From CAZCFB01 sp964511535 (GTDB lineage: Bacteria; Myxococcota_A; Polyangia; GCA-2747355; CAZCFB01): a DNA stretch of 64,000 bases. The translations under genes were made by a program, and so were the position numbers. The DNA lies in assembly GCA_964511535.1 (NCBI GenBank), contig CAZEFW010000007.1, positions 49,312 to 113,311 on the forward strand. The letters run 5' to 3'. The notes under the pieces are model-generated. The model had not been told where the DNA came from, did no database searches, and saw only the letters and a list, made by a program, of their open reading frames with translations. Of the stretch, positions 51,953-63,888 are shown in pieces (position 1 is the first letter of the stretch; every line of letters starts with the position of its first letter).

Positions 51953-52675
51953 ATGACGACGATCTCTTGGCTGGCGCGCGCCGCCGGCTTGCTGGCTCTC
52001 ACCTTCACCCTTTCTTGTACGGAGCGTCGGACGGCGCCAGGGGTCGACCTTTCCCCGGCGCAGGATGGCGGCGGCTCGGATCTGCTGGGCGGTCATGACC
52101 TGCGCGCTGACGGCGCGCCGCTGACGGACCTCCCACAGACGCGGCCTGATCGGGCCCTTCCGCCGGACAGGGGCCACGGCAACAAGAAGTGCGGGCCCTG
52201 GCCCGGCGGTCAGTGCAGCGGCAAGGGCCAGGTGTGCGACATCCGCGGCTGCGGGGCGGGGACCGGCGGCAACTGCGTCAAGCGCCCCACCAAGTGCGGG
52301 GCCTACTGGTCGCCGGTGTGCGGCTGCGACGGGGTGACCTACTCCAACGACTGCATGCGGCTGGCCAAGGGCGCGCCCCTGGCCTACAAGGGCTCCTGCA
52401 AGAAGGGCCCCGACGCGGGCGGCACCAGCGCCGACGCCAGCGGCGCCAAGTGCAAGGCGGGCATGTGCAGCGGCAACAGCTCCGGCGGGTGCGGCTGCAG
52501 CTGGACCTGCTCCAACGGAAACAGCTACAAGGTGACCTGTCAGATGACGCCCGGCGCCGGGCGCCAGTGCAGCTGCCTGACCAACGGCCAGACCACGGGC
52601 AAGTGCAAGCTCAAGGGTCCGGGAATGTTCTGCTCCCAGAGCGCCCTGGCCAAGTGCTGCGGCTACCCCGGGTGA
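51953..52675 (+). CDS. Kazal-domain lipoprotein
   Basis: A 240-residue lipoprotein with lipobox TLSC22 and a PD/AD-rich linker. One Kazal-type serine-protease-inhibitor domain has CGAYWSPVCGCDGVTYSNDC and a closing GSC. A second Cys-rich region (10 Cys in about 75 residues, starting CKAGMCSGN) is not recognised. Kazal modules inhibit serine proteases, so this could protect the cell from host, predator or own enzymes. The start at 51953 is chosen because GGAGGAG lies just upstream and the signal begins there. Confidence 0.85.
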   Translation: MTTISWLARAAGLLALTFTLSCTERRTAPGVDLSPAQDGGGSDLLGGHDLRADGAPLTDLPQTRPDRALPPDRGHGNKKCGPWPGGQCSGKGQVCDIRGCGAGTGGNCVKRPTKCGAYWSPVCGCDGVTYSNDCMRLAKGAPLAYKGSCKKGPDAGGTSADASGAKCKAGMCSGNSSGGCGCSWTCSNGNSYKVTCQMTPGAGRQCSCLTNGQTTGKCKLKGPGMFCSQSALAKCCGYPG

Positions 52676-52727
52676 GGTGACGGCCAGGGCGAGCCGGGCC
52701 AACCCTCCTGGCGTCCACTGCCCGCCC

Positions 52728-52736
52728 TGCTAGGCT
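52728..52736 (+). promoter_or_regulatory. Extended -10 element of the DUF1697 gene, likely leaderless
   Basis: TGCTAGGCT ends seven bases before the ATG at 52744 and no ribosome-binding site is present. Confidence 0.45.
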
Positions 52737-52743
52737 ACGAGCC

Positions 52744-53283
52744 ATGAAACGCTTCGTGGCCTTCCTCCGGGGCATGAACCTCGGCCGCCGCCGGATCACC
52801 AACGACGAGCTGTGCGGACACATGGCCGACCTCGGCTTCCAGGACGTCAGCGCTTTCCTCGCCAGCGGCAACGTCATCTTCGACGCGCCGCGGGGGAGCC
52901 CGAAGCAGGTGGCCGCCCGCGTGGAGGCAGGGCTCCGGGAGGCGCTGGACTACGAGGTGCCCACCTTTATCCGCGCTGCCGAGCAGGTGCGCGCCATCGC
53001 CGCGCGCGCGCCCTTCGAAGCAGCCCAGGGCGCCGACGGCGGCAAGCTGCAGGTGGCGCTGCTCGGCGGAGCCCCCCCGGCGTCAGCGAAGAAAGCGGCG
53101 CTGTCTTTGGCCACCGAGGACGATCAGCTCGCGCTTGATGGCGCCGAACTGTACTGGCTCCCGCGCGCCGGGATCTCCACCTCGGAGCTCGACATGAAGG
53201 CGCTGGAGGCCGCCCTCGGCAGCATGACCGTGCGCACTCACCGCACCTTGTCGCGAATCGTGGCCAAATACTTCAACGGTTGA
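52744..53283 (+). CDS. DUF1697-family protein
   Basis: A 179-residue cytoplasmic protein with the DUF1697 opening FVAFLRGMNLGRR, then LASGNVIFDAPRG and the late block HRTLSRIVAKYF. The family is widespread and has no established biochemical function. The length is typical. The gene stands alone, with a promoter-like box so close to the ATG that the message is probably leaderless. A 9-bp inverted repeat lies just downstream. Confidence 0.92.
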   Translation: MKRFVAFLRGMNLGRRRITNDELCGHMADLGFQDVSAFLASGNVIFDAPRGSPKQVAARVEAGLREALDYEVPTFIRAAEQVRAIAARAPFEAAQGADGGKLQVALLGGAPPASAKKAALSLATEDDQLALDGAELYWLPRAGISTSELDMKALEAALGSMTVRTHRTLSRIVAKYFNG

Positions 53284-53294
53284 GCGCGCCTTCG

Positions 53295-53355
53295 AGATCA
53301 GCGCCGGCGGCCATATCCAGCAGCAAGCTCGCCTGGCTCCCCGAAACGCTGATCT
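53295..53355. repeat. Inverted repeat after DUF1697 gene
   Basis: AGATCAGCG (53295-53303) and CGCTGATCT (53347-53355) are perfect 9-bp arms 43 nt apart. It may be a terminator-type fold or chance. Confidence 0.5.
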
Positions 53356-53415
53356 GACCGACGCTTTGATCCGGTAGCCCCGCGCCAGGGTCTGAGGCAT
53401 TCTCTCTGGGAGCGC

Positions 53416-55110
53416 ATGCCCACCCCGCGATTCCTATCCGCCCACCGATATGGCCTCGGTCTGGCCCTGGTCCTCCTGCTCCATGGCTGCGTGAATTACG
53501 TCTGGATCGACCGTGACCGCACTTTGCGCGGCCAGGACATGGGCACCCAGATCGCGGCGCACTCCCTGGCTCGACGGCTCGTGGTGGACCACGGCCCGTC
53601 CGGGGTCGCGATGGCCGCGCGCGGCAAGGGCCCCGGCGTATGGCCCACCGCGTCGTCGCTCCCCTGGGTGGCCATGAGCCTCACCATGGGCCAGTCGCTG
53701 CCGTCGCTTCGCATGTACAACCTGCTCTGGCTGGCGTTGCTGCTGGGCGCGGTGTTCTACACAGGGCGGCTGATGGGCTCGCGGTCAGGGGGAATGCTGG
53801 CCGCCGCCCTCCTGTCACTCTATCCGGCGGTGTACGGCGCATCGCGCATGTTCGGCGCGGACTTGCCTGCCACGGCCGTGATCGCCCTCATCCTGGCGCT
53901 CCTGCTGCGTAGCCGGCGCTTTCACCGGCCTGGCGCATCCATCCTGTTCGGCGTGGCCCTCGGCTGGGGGGTGCTGATGCGACCTCATAGCCTGTTCTGG
54001 ACCGTACCGCCCACGCTGCTGCTCGTGGCCGCGGGGGTGAGCAGGCCCGCCGGGCTGTCGCCCTGGCGCGTGCTGGCCCACGCAAGCGGCGCAGCGGCCT
54101 GCTCGTTGCTGGTCTCCTCGATCTGGTGGGGCGGCCGACTGCGCAAGGCCATGGACGGCTTCATCACACACCAGACCGACTCCGGCGAGGGCGGGAGCCT
54201 GGGCATCCTGCTGCCGAACCTCGCCCACTATGGACGCATCCTGTCCGATCTCGCCACGCCGTTTCAGCTCTGCCTGCTGGCGCTGGGGCTGGCGGCGCTG
54301 GTGGCCCGGGGCCGTCGCCGCGCCCGGGGGGCGGCTCCCGAGGCCGCGCCGGTGGGCTGGCCAGAGTGGGGCGCCCTGATCTGCTGGCCCGCGGGCGGGT
54401 TGCTGGCGCACTCGCTGATCCAGGTCACCTCTCCGCGATACATGTTGCCGGCCCTGCCCGCCATGGCCCTGGTCACTGGCCTGGGACTGGCCGCGGTGGC
54501 ATGGCGTGGGCCGCGCCGCACCATCGCGGGCATCAGCCTGATGGCCTGCGCGGCCCTGTGGCTGCTCTGCTCTTTTCACCCGAGCCGGCCGACGGAGTTC
54601 GTGGACCACGCGCCGCCCCTCGGCTCCCCGTTCGCGTGCTGCGGGCCCGGGCAGTACGGCGGCCCGCCATCCGTGGACGGCGCCTACCTGGTGGCGGGCG
54701 ATGTTACGCGCATCATCGGCAAGCGCCACCCGCGCGGCGTCGGCGTGATGCTCAAGGTGGCGCCGTTCAGCGGCCTGGAGGTTCATCCGCTGGTTGTCCT
54801 GCGCGCCCGGGTCCTGACAGAGCTCCCGAAGTCCCTCAGCTCTTCCCTGTCCTGGCCCCAGATGAACGGAGACCGGAGCCTGTTCGACTCGTGGCACGTG
54901 ACCCTGGGCGGCGAGTCGTTTCACCGCCCCATGGGGACGTTCCGTCACTGCTTCACCGTGAGCATCCGGGCCCGCCGCGATGACGGCATGGCCAGGCCCG
55001 AGGAGCATGTGCTGGCGCGGCCCGCAAAGTTGCTGTACCGGCGCGTGTTCACCTCGAGGGTGGAGTCCTATGACATCGCCCTGTACGCCCACCCGGCCTG
55101 CCCGGGGTAG
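53416..55110 (+). CDS. GT39/ArnT-like membrane glycosyltransferase
   Basis: A 564-residue protein with about ten membrane helices in the first 390 residues. A soluble C-terminal part of about 170 residues follows. An early loop contains WIDRDRTLRGQD, close to the acidic catalytic loop of dolichyl-phosphate-mannose and lipid-A arabinose transferases. Such enzymes move a sugar from a polyprenyl phosphate to a lipid or protein on the periplasmic side. No other glycan gene is adjacent, so the acceptor is unknown. CTGGGAG precedes the ATG. It converges with uvrA four bases away. Confidence 0.78.
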   Translation: MPTPRFLSAHRYGLGLALVLLLHGCVNYVWIDRDRTLRGQDMGTQIAAHSLARRLVVDHGPSGVAMAARGKGPGVWPTASSLPWVAMSLTMGQSLPSLRMYNLLWLALLLGAVFYTGRLMGSRSGGMLAAALLSLYPAVYGASRMFGADLPATAVIALILALLLRSRRFHRPGASILFGVALGWGVLMRPHSLFWTVPPTLLLVAAGVSRPAGLSPWRVLAHASGAAACSLLVSSIWWGGRLRKAMDGFITHQTDSGEGGSLGILLPNLAHYGRILSDLATPFQLCLLALGLAALVARGRRRARGAAPEAAPVGWPEWGALICWPAGGLLAHSLIQVTSPRYMLPALPAMALVTGLGLAAVAWRGPRRTIAGISLMACAALWLLCSFHPSRPTEFVDHAPPLGSPFACCGPGQYGGPPSVDGAYLVAGDVTRIIGKRHPRGVGVMLKVAPFSGLEVHPLVVLRARVLTELPKSLSSSLSWPQMNGDRSLFDSWHVTLGGESFHRPMGTFRHCFTVSIRARRDDGMARPEEHVLARPAKLLYRRVFTSRVESYDIALYAHPACPG

Positions 55111-55114
55111 GCTC

Positions 55115-57931
<2,817 letters not shown>

Positions 57932-57951
57932 CTCTTGCTCGGGGCTCTTGA

Positions 57952-57967
57952 CTGAAAGGATGTTCAG
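57952..57967 (-). promoter_or_regulatory. LexA-like SOS operator of uvrA
   Basis: CTGAAAGGATGTTCAG, 21 bp upstream of the uvrA ATG, holds CTGAA and TTCAG as an inverted repeat and ends in GTTCAG. This resembles the LexA box reported in Myxococcus xanthus, recalled and not checked. It suggests SOS control. Confidence 0.55.
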
Positions 57968-58089
57968 TATGTTAATCGGTGCACAGGATGTCAAAGAGTA
58001 CGGCGACCGGGCTCTCGGTCAACGGATCCATTGCTTCCAGGCGGTCCCAGGTGCCAGAATACCCCCTGTACACCCACAAGGAGACGAGT

Positions 58090-58410
58090 ATGCCCGACAA
58101 GGTTCGCGCAGCCCACATTCTGTTGATGTACCAGGGCTCTGCCCGCTCCACCGCCACGCGCAGTCAGGACGAGGCGAAGGAGCAGATCACCCAGATCAAG
58201 GCGCAGATCGACGAGGGCGTCGACTTCGCTGCCCTGGCGGGCAAGCACTCGGACTGCCCCTCGGCCAGCCAGGGGGGGGAGCTGGGCGCCTTCGGTCCCG
58301 GCCAGATGGTCAAGCCGTTCGAGGACACCGCCTTTGCCCTGGACGTGGGGCAGGTGAGCGATGTGGTGGAGACCGCCTTCGGTTACCACATCATCAAGCG
58401 CACAGGATGA
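58090..58410 (+). CDS. Parvulin-type peptidyl-prolyl isomerase
   Basis: A 106-residue stand-alone parvulin domain. Key parts are the N-terminal VRAAHILLMY, D-F-A-A-L-A-G-K-H-S-D-C-P-S, GGELGAFGPGQMVKPFEDTAF and the closing TAFGYHIIK, with the conserved His residues and the Cys of the active site. It should be a cytoplasmic folding helper since there is no signal peptide. AAGGAG eight bases before the ATG at 58090 sets the start. Compared with E. coli PpiC (about 93 residues), it has a short insert after the first strand. Confidence 0.94.
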   Translation: MPDKVRAAHILLMYQGSARSTATRSQDEAKEQITQIKAQIDEGVDFAALAGKHSDCPSASQGGELGAFGPGQMVKPFEDTAFALDVGQVSDVVETAFGYHIIKRTG

Positions 58411-58438
58411 TCTGAACCACTAGCCGCGGAAGCCCGCC

Positions 58439-61400
58439 ATGCAGGTGACCCTACAGACCCCCGAAGGCCAAGTTACCATCGGCCCCATCGCGGAGCTCGA
58501 CCCCAACGCCACCCCGCGGTTCTTCATGGGGGATTTCGACGCCGAGGGGTTCCTCAGCCAGTTCCTGCTGAGCAACAACGCCATGGATCAGCTGCGGCTC
58601 CTGGTGGATGACTTCGAGCCGGGCGACCAGTCGAACCTGTCGGACAACGACGTGGTCCAGCGGCTGGCCCAGCACATCGGCTTCGGCGCCATGGGCGTGG
58701 TGGAGGGCGGCGGCGGCGCGGGCCTCGGCCCGCTGGCGGGCGCGGGTAACAACCAGCAGGCCGGCGCCAACGACGGCGATGCCGACGGCGACGGCGTGCC
58801 CGACCTGATCCAGGCGCCGCCCGAGGCCCCCAAGAAGAAGATCCTCATCGACATCGTGGTCCAGCTTCAGTACTGGAACCCGGTGACCAAGAAGGTGACC
58901 AACTTCCCCAAGGGCGCCAAGGTGATGCAGGTCAACAACAGCTCGGTGATCGAGTCCAAGACCACCGACGACAAGGGCATCGCCGCCTTCTCCGAGCGGG
59001 AGTACACCAGCGAGAAGCCGTACATCATGGTCGACCTGTTGATGAACGAGTACATCGACCTGGACAAGAACGAGCTGGTGGCCCCGGCCACGGTGCGGCC
59101 CGGGGACAAGCGGCGGCTGCTGCGCCTGCCGAACATGTGGGACAGCACCAAGCAGAAGAAGTTCTCGGACAACCGGGGCGGGCGCTTCTCCACGGGCAAG
59201 CTCACCTCCCTGAGCAAGGGGCAGCAGGGCACCAAGGGCGCGCCCTGGAAGCTGCAGATCGACATCGCCTGGGAGAAGGTGTGGGCCGCGTTCGTCTTCT
59301 ACAACCACACCAAGAAGAAGGACGAGGGGATCTGCTACGGCGGCCTGCTGGAGGCGTTCTCCGACGCTGCCATGAGCACCCGGGTGGGCGGCTGCACGGT
59401 CATCGACAAGGTCAAGGGCCTCTGCTACCTCGCCATCTGGCACAAGACCGATCTGGCCAAGCTGGGGCTGAAGCTGCGCTGCCCGTCCACCAGCTACATC
59501 GACATGGCCAAGGACGCGGGCAGCCGGGAGATGGCCGTGGTGGCCAGCGCCGCGTACGACGCCCTGACGGGCAAGCGCAAGCGCGAGCACTACCCGCTGC
59601 CCGCCGAGTGGCGCAGCAAGCGGCAGTACGCCTTCATCGGCAAGAAGAGCAAGCCGTTCGAGAAGCAGATCAAGAAGAAGACCTCCCAGGGCAAGCCGAT
59701 CACCTTCCACCTCGACGACTTCGTGCTGGTGGACGGCGGCGGCACGCCGATCCCGTGGGCAGGCGCCGCCGAGCGGTTCAGCGTCTTCACCAACCTGATG
59801 CGGATCCGCAAGCCGGACGCCAACGAGCCGTACCTGACCAAGTACAAGCGCAAGTCGAACCACTTCGCGGCGCAGTACTACTTCTACGAGAAGGGCAAGG
59901 ACTCGGACAACATGACCCGGGCCGTGGCCTTCAACCGCGACTTCTATGACCTGACCAACAAGCGCACCACCTCGGGCGACCTCATCGGTTGCCGCGCCGC
60001 CACGGTCAACGACCACCCGCGGGCGGATCACAAGGAGCTGCTGTGCAGCGGCGCGGGCAACTACCGGATCCATTACTTCCATGACTGCGCCGAGCGGGGT
60101 GGGCAGCCTCTGGCGCACCTGGTGGTGCACTGGACCTGCCTGTTCCAGAAGCACCCCACGGCGGCCAGGGCCACCACCGTGTCCAACAGCACCCTGCGCA
60201 AGTACAAGAAGCGCGGGCTCTCTGCGGCCAAGGTGCGGCTGGAGGGCCGGCACCCCATGTCGCCGGGGCGCAGCGCGGCCAAGCACAAGGACTACCGGCT
60301 GCGGCCCAGGGCCGCCGGGGCCAACCCGAAGCGCACCATCAAGGTCTGCTTCTTCTTCGAGGCGCGCAAGGCCGCGCCGGTGCACTGTACGGTGAACGTA
60401 CAGAACGACGGCCAGCGCGATCGCATGGGGATCACCGGCGCCACCTTCAGCAAGAGCAAGTGGAAGGCCAGCGGCAGCAGCGGCACCGACAAGGCCGACA
60501 ACCTCAGCTTCAAGTGGTTCACCCTGGCCCACGAGCTGGGCCACGCCACCGGTCTTGACGACGAGTACCTCGAGCCCATCGACGATGACAGCGGCAACAC
60601 CGCCTGGGACTGGCCGATCCTGCCCAACGACGACCAGTACTACCCGGGCATGCCGTTCTCCATCGAGAGCGGCATCGCGCTGATGGAGTCGAACAAGGCC
60701 CTGCGGATGCGCCACTTCTGGGGCTACTGCCGCTATGTCAACGAGGACGCGGCGGTCAAGGCGCTGCTCGGTAACCAGCGCTACCAGCTCGAGTACCGCA
60801 CGCGCACCGGCGCCACCCTGCGCTACCACCTGAAAGACGCATACAAGGACATCTACAAGCCGTTCAAGAAGGACGAGCCGTACACCCGCGCCGGCACCCA
60901 GGGCGTCATGCACATGTACCTCTACAAGACGGGCGAGGACGAGATGCAGCGCTTCAACATCAAGGCCGGGACCAAGGACTGGGACTCGATCCTGGTGGTG
61001 AACCTGCGGGTGCACTTCAACTTCCCGGCCAACCACGCGGGCACGGCATACACCACCTGGGCCAAGAAGCTCGACATCATGCACGAGTTCCAGGACGAGG
61101 TGAACACCTGGACCGGCGAGAACGGCTCGACGCTGTTCGGCCTGGAGAGCGCCACCGGGGACTTCAAGAAGGTCGCCGTCTACATCCGGCCCTACTACTC
61201 CCACAGCGGCACCGTGCAGGGCTCGCCCAACTTCACCATGGAGGTGCGACCCCACAGCGCCACGGGCACCGCGGCGCAGAACGCCCAGGACGTCTACAAG
61301 GAGGGCTTCACCGGCACCACCATCAAGGTCACCCAGCGGGTGAACTGGGGCACCGTGCTGCGCTACATGCTGGGCGCCGCGCCCATCAAGGTGACCGGCG

Positions 61401-61519
61401 CCGGGGCGGCCAAGGTGATCACCAAGCTCACCACGCTGAAGAAGGCGGACCTGAACTTCCTGGGAACCTGGGTGCGGACCAAGACCGCCGCCGGGGCCTT
61501 CACCGTGAAGAAGTACTGA
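58439..61519 (+). CDS. Large predicted metallopeptidase without signal peptide
   Basis: A 1026-residue protein with no signal sequence. The zinc motif is H698-E-L-G-H702-A-T-G-L-D-D-E-Y, a HExxH followed by a DDEY in place of the third His of metzincins, so Asp or Glu may be the third ligand. An N-terminal part (1-100) has an acidic, Gly-rich end, then DGDADGDGVPD, a calcium-type loop. The beta-rich centre (200-680) and the C-terminal 320 residues match no family known to me. The next gene, 7 bp away, encodes a propeller-like protein. The layout resembles secreted toxin-effector genes paired with a partner. Confidence 0.7.
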   Translation: MQVTLQTPEGQVTIGPIAELDPNATPRFFMGDFDAEGFLSQFLLSNNAMDQLRLLVDDFEPGDQSNLSDNDVVQRLAQHIGFGAMGVVEGGGGAGLGPLAGAGNNQQAGANDGDADGDGVPDLIQAPPEAPKKKILIDIVVQLQYWNPVTKKVTNFPKGAKVMQVNNSSVIESKTTDDKGIAAFSEREYTSEKPYIMVDLLMNEYIDLDKNELVAPATVRPGDKRRLLRLPNMWDSTKQKKFSDNRGGRFSTGKLTSLSKGQQGTKGAPWKLQIDIAWEKVWAAFVFYNHTKKKDEGICYGGLLEAFSDAAMSTRVGGCTVIDKVKGLCYLAIWHKTDLAKLGLKLRCPSTSYIDMAKDAGSREMAVVASAAYDALTGKRKREHYPLPAEWRSKRQYAFIGKKSKPFEKQIKKKTSQGKPITFHLDDFVLVDGGGTPIPWAGAAERFSVFTNLMRIRKPDANEPYLTKYKRKSNHFAAQYYFYEKGKDSDNMTRAVAFNRDFYDLTNKRTTSGDLIGCRAATVNDHPRADHKELLCSGAGNYRIHYFHDCAERGGQPLAHLVVHWTCLFQKHPTAARATTVSNSTLRKYKKRGLSAAKVRLEGRHPMSPGRSAAKHKDYRLRPRAAGANPKRTIKVCFFFEARKAAPVHCTVNVQNDGQRDRMGITGATFSKSKWKASGSSGTDKADNLSFKWFTLAHELGHATGLDDEYLEPIDDDSGNTAWDWPILPNDDQYYPGMPFSIESGIALMESNKALRMRHFWGYCRYVNEDAAVKALLGNQRYQLEYRTRTGATLRYHLKDAYKDIYKPFKKDEPYTRAGTQGVMHMYLYKTGEDEMQRFNIKAGTKDWDSILVVNLRVHFNFPANHAGTAYTTWAKKLDIMHEFQDEVNTWTGENGSTLFGLESATGDFKKVAVYIRPYYSHSGTVQGSPNFTMEVRPHSATGTAAQNAQDVYKEGFTGTTIKVTQRVNWGTVLRYMLGAAPIKVTGAGAAKVITKLTTLKKADLNFLGTWVRTKTAAGAFTVKKY

Positions 61520-61526
61520 GCCTGCC

Positions 61527-62651
61527 ATGAGCGCCGCACCGTACGCCCAGATCTTTGCCAACCCTGCGCTCAACTCCGTGGCGGGCGCCTCCCTCGACCC
61601 CGCCATCAAGCCGCGCGCCGGCGAGCCCATCACCCTCAACCTGCCGGACTCCGAGCTGGAGGACCAGGTGCGCTGGCTGCTGGCGGGGCAGGACCCGTAC
61701 ATGCTGCTGGCCGTGGGCCGCCTGCACTACTGGCTGGTGGACCTGCAGCTGGGCGAGGCGGTGGCCTTCGACTATGTCAGCGAGCACACCCTGTTCGCCT
61801 TTCTGCCCGACGGCCGCTACGCCTACCGGCCGGGCAGCATCCTGCTGGTGCGACAGCCCGTGCCCTACGATCCGGAGGGGGAAGAGGAGCGAGGGGAGCG
61901 GGCGGTGATCCCGACGCTGAACCATGGCTCGGAGTGCTTGGCTTTCGCCCCGGTTGGGGACGAGGCCATCACCGCGCTGCAGAACTTCGGCAACCCGCAC
62001 TACCCGATGAAGCGCACGGTGGCCATGGCGCGCAAACCGCTGTCCAGGTCCCGCGGCGACATGACCTGGTCCACCGAGATCGAGGGGCGCGGCTGGCGCT
62101 CACCCGTGCTGGCCGACGGCACCATCGCCCTGCACCTGCAGGACGGCGTGCACTACATCAGCCCCGATGGCCAGGAGGCCGCGACCTACCCCATCTCCCT
62201 GGTGCCGGCGCACATCGCGGCGGATGAGAAGAACTTCATCTGGGGCTATCAGCCGGGTGACGACGACGGGCTGGAGCTGCTGAGCCTCTCCACGGCGGGC
62301 GTGAGATCCGCGGCCGTGCCGGTGCTCGGGGAGCCGACCCAGCCGCCCATCCCGTTGCCTGACGGGTCGGTGGGGGTGGTCACCGGGCTCGGGGTGATGT
62401 CCGTGGACAACGGCGCCCTCGAGTGGGAGAAGGCCCTGCCGGGCGGCAGCGACCTGCGGGCCACCGGCACCCGTGATATGCACCTGCTGGTCAAGGGCGC
62501 TGACATGCTCACCTTGCTGCGCAAGAGCCAGCACCGCATCTGGAGCCTGCGCGCGCCCGAGGGAGCGCACATCACCTCGAACCCGGTGGTCACCGCGGAC
62601 GGCGGCGTCTGCTTCGCAGCCGGGCTGAAGGTCTTCCAGCTGGAGCGCTGA
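61527..62651 (+). CDS. PQQ/beta-propeller-like protein paired with the metallopeptidase
   Basis: A 374-residue protein without a signal peptide. Repeating blades are visible as G-x-x-A-L-x-L-x-D-G-V-H-Y-I-S-P-D-G, VVTGLGVMSVDNGALEWEKALPG in part, and VVTADGGVCFAAGLKVFQLER, the pattern of PQQ-type propellers. The N-terminal 60 residues look different and may be an adaptor. It starts 7 bp after the metallopeptidase stop in the same operon. It might be an immunity protein, chaperone or co-factor of that enzyme. This is inference from pairing. Confidence 0.65.
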   Translation: MSAAPYAQIFANPALNSVAGASLDPAIKPRAGEPITLNLPDSELEDQVRWLLAGQDPYMLLAVGRLHYWLVDLQLGEAVAFDYVSEHTLFAFLPDGRYAYRPGSILLVRQPVPYDPEGEEERGERAVIPTLNHGSECLAFAPVGDEAITALQNFGNPHYPMKRTVAMARKPLSRSRGDMTWSTEIEGRGWRSPVLADGTIALHLQDGVHYISPDGQEAATYPISLVPAHIAADEKNFIWGYQPGDDDGLELLSLSTAGVRSAAVPVLGEPTQPPIPLPDGSVGVVTGLGVMSVDNGALEWEKALPGGSDLRATGTRDMHLLVKGADMLTLLRKSQHRIWSLRAPEGAHITSNPVVTADGGVCFAAGLKVFQLER

Positions 62652-62743
62652 CCTGCGCGGCTCCCGCCCCGGGCGCGCTCCAGGCGGTCGGGGCGGTGCA
62701 CGGCTCCGGAAAGAGATTAAGATCTGATAAAGGAGAGCTGGAG

Positions 62744-63478
62744 ATGAGCGAACAGTACCGGCTGTACTACTGGCCCTCGCTGCCCGGGCGCGGTGAGTTC
62801 GTGCGCCTGGCCCTGGAAGACGCCGGGGCCCCTTACCTGGACATGGCCCGCGAGCCGCAGGAGCAGGGCGGGGGCGTGCCGTCCATCATCGCGTTGCTCG
62901 GCGAGGCGCCGACCCGCGGGGCTCCGCCCCTGGCCCCGCCGGTGCTGGTGCACGGGGAGCTGGTGCTGGCACAGACGGCCAACATCCTGCTGTACCTCGG
63001 GCCGCGGCTGGGGCTGGCGCCGCAGGATGAGGCGGGGCGGCTGGCAGCCAACCAGCTCCAGCTCACCGTCGAGGACCTGGTGGGCGAGGTCCACGACACA
63101 CATCACCCCATCGGCCCCGGGCTGTACTACGAGGACCAGAAAGAGGAGGCCATTCGCGCGGCGGAGAGCTTCCTCGGCCAGCGCCTGGGCAAGTTCCTCG
63201 GCTACTTCGAGGCGACGCTGCAGGCCAACGGCGACGGCGCGGTGATGGTGGGCGACGACGTGAGCTACGTCGACCTGTCCATACTCCAGGTGATGCACGG
63301 GCTGCGGTACGCGTTCCCCGACGCCATGGCGGGCCTGGAACCGGAGCTGCCCGGCCTGACCCGGCTCGTGGAGCGCCTGGCGGCGCGGCCGCGGCTGGGC
63401 GAATACCTCGCCTCCGGCCGGCGGATTGCCTTCAACAGCGACGGCATCTTCCGCTACTACCCCGAGCTGGAGCCGTGA
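62744..63478 (+). CDS. Glutathione S-transferase family protein
   Basis: A 244-residue cytosolic GST-like protein. The thioredoxin-fold half opens YRLYYWPSLPGRGEFVRLALEDAGAPY, typical of sigma/alpha-like enzymes in which the Tyr near residue 8 activates glutathione. QTANILLYLG follows as the glutathione-binding block (Q-S/T-x-x-I). The helical half runs from about 100 to 230, with YVDLSILQVMHGL near the end. AAAGGAGAG precedes the ATG at 62744. A TAAGAT box upstream may be the -10. The gene overlaps the next by TGATG. Confidence 0.88.
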   Translation: MSEQYRLYYWPSLPGRGEFVRLALEDAGAPYLDMAREPQEQGGGVPSIIALLGEAPTRGAPPLAPPVLVHGELVLAQTANILLYLGPRLGLAPQDEAGRLAANQLQLTVEDLVGEVHDTHHPIGPGLYYEDQKEEAIRAAESFLGQRLGKFLGYFEATLQANGDGAVMVGDDVSYVDLSILQVMHGLRYAFPDAMAGLEPELPGLTRLVERLAARPRLGEYLASGRRIAFNSDGIFRYYPELEP

Positions 63479-63888
63479 TGCCGGGGAGCTGCTGGTACGC
63501 AGGCGGGCTGCGCTTCGAGTGCCAGGGGAGCAGCCGCTGCTGCCGCGCCAGGAAGGCGGAGGAGACCTTCGTGTTCCTGGACCGCAACGACCGGCGCCGG
63601 CTGGCCAGGCACCTCGGCCTCGCCACCCTGGCCTTCACCCGCGACTACTGCGACGAGACGGAGGGCTTGCACCACCTGCGTGGGCCCGGCCAGGATTGCG
63701 AGTTCCTCCAGGGCGGCCGCTGCAGCGTCTACGAGGCGAGGCCCCGCCAGTGCCGCACCTGGCCCTTCTGGCGGGAGAACATGGTGGAGCGGGTGTGGCG
63801 CGAGGAGGTCACGCCCTTCTGCGCCGGGGTGGGCCAGGGGAGGCGCTATACTCGGGAGGAGATAGACAGGCTCGTAGAGGATTCGTGA
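63478..63888 (+). CDS. YkgJ-family Cys-cluster protein
   Basis: A 136-residue protein with the YkgJ-type cysteine pattern: F-x-C...S-x-C-C near the N-terminus, then C-E-F-L...G-x-C-S-V-Y-E-A-R-P-R-Q-C-R-T-W-P-F. Eight or so Cys probably bind zinc or a Fe-S cluster. Function of the family is not known. The ATG overlaps the GST stop (TGATG), so it is co-translated. A GTG three bases earlier is also possible. It overlaps the next gene in the same way. Confidence 0.87.
   Translation: MPGSCWYAGGLRFECQGSSRCCRARKAEETFVFLDRNDRRRLARHLGLATLAFTRDYCDETEGLHHLRGPGQDCEFLQGGRCSVYEARPRQCRTWPFWRENMVERVWREEVTPFCAGVGQGRRYTREEIDRLVEDS

Noticed and set aside
58451..61702. 1083-residue open frame antisense to the large metallopeptidase
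   Set aside because: Composition is Val/Leu/Gly/Arg-rich with no domain. The plus strand has a coherent HExxH protein and tight spacing to the next gene.
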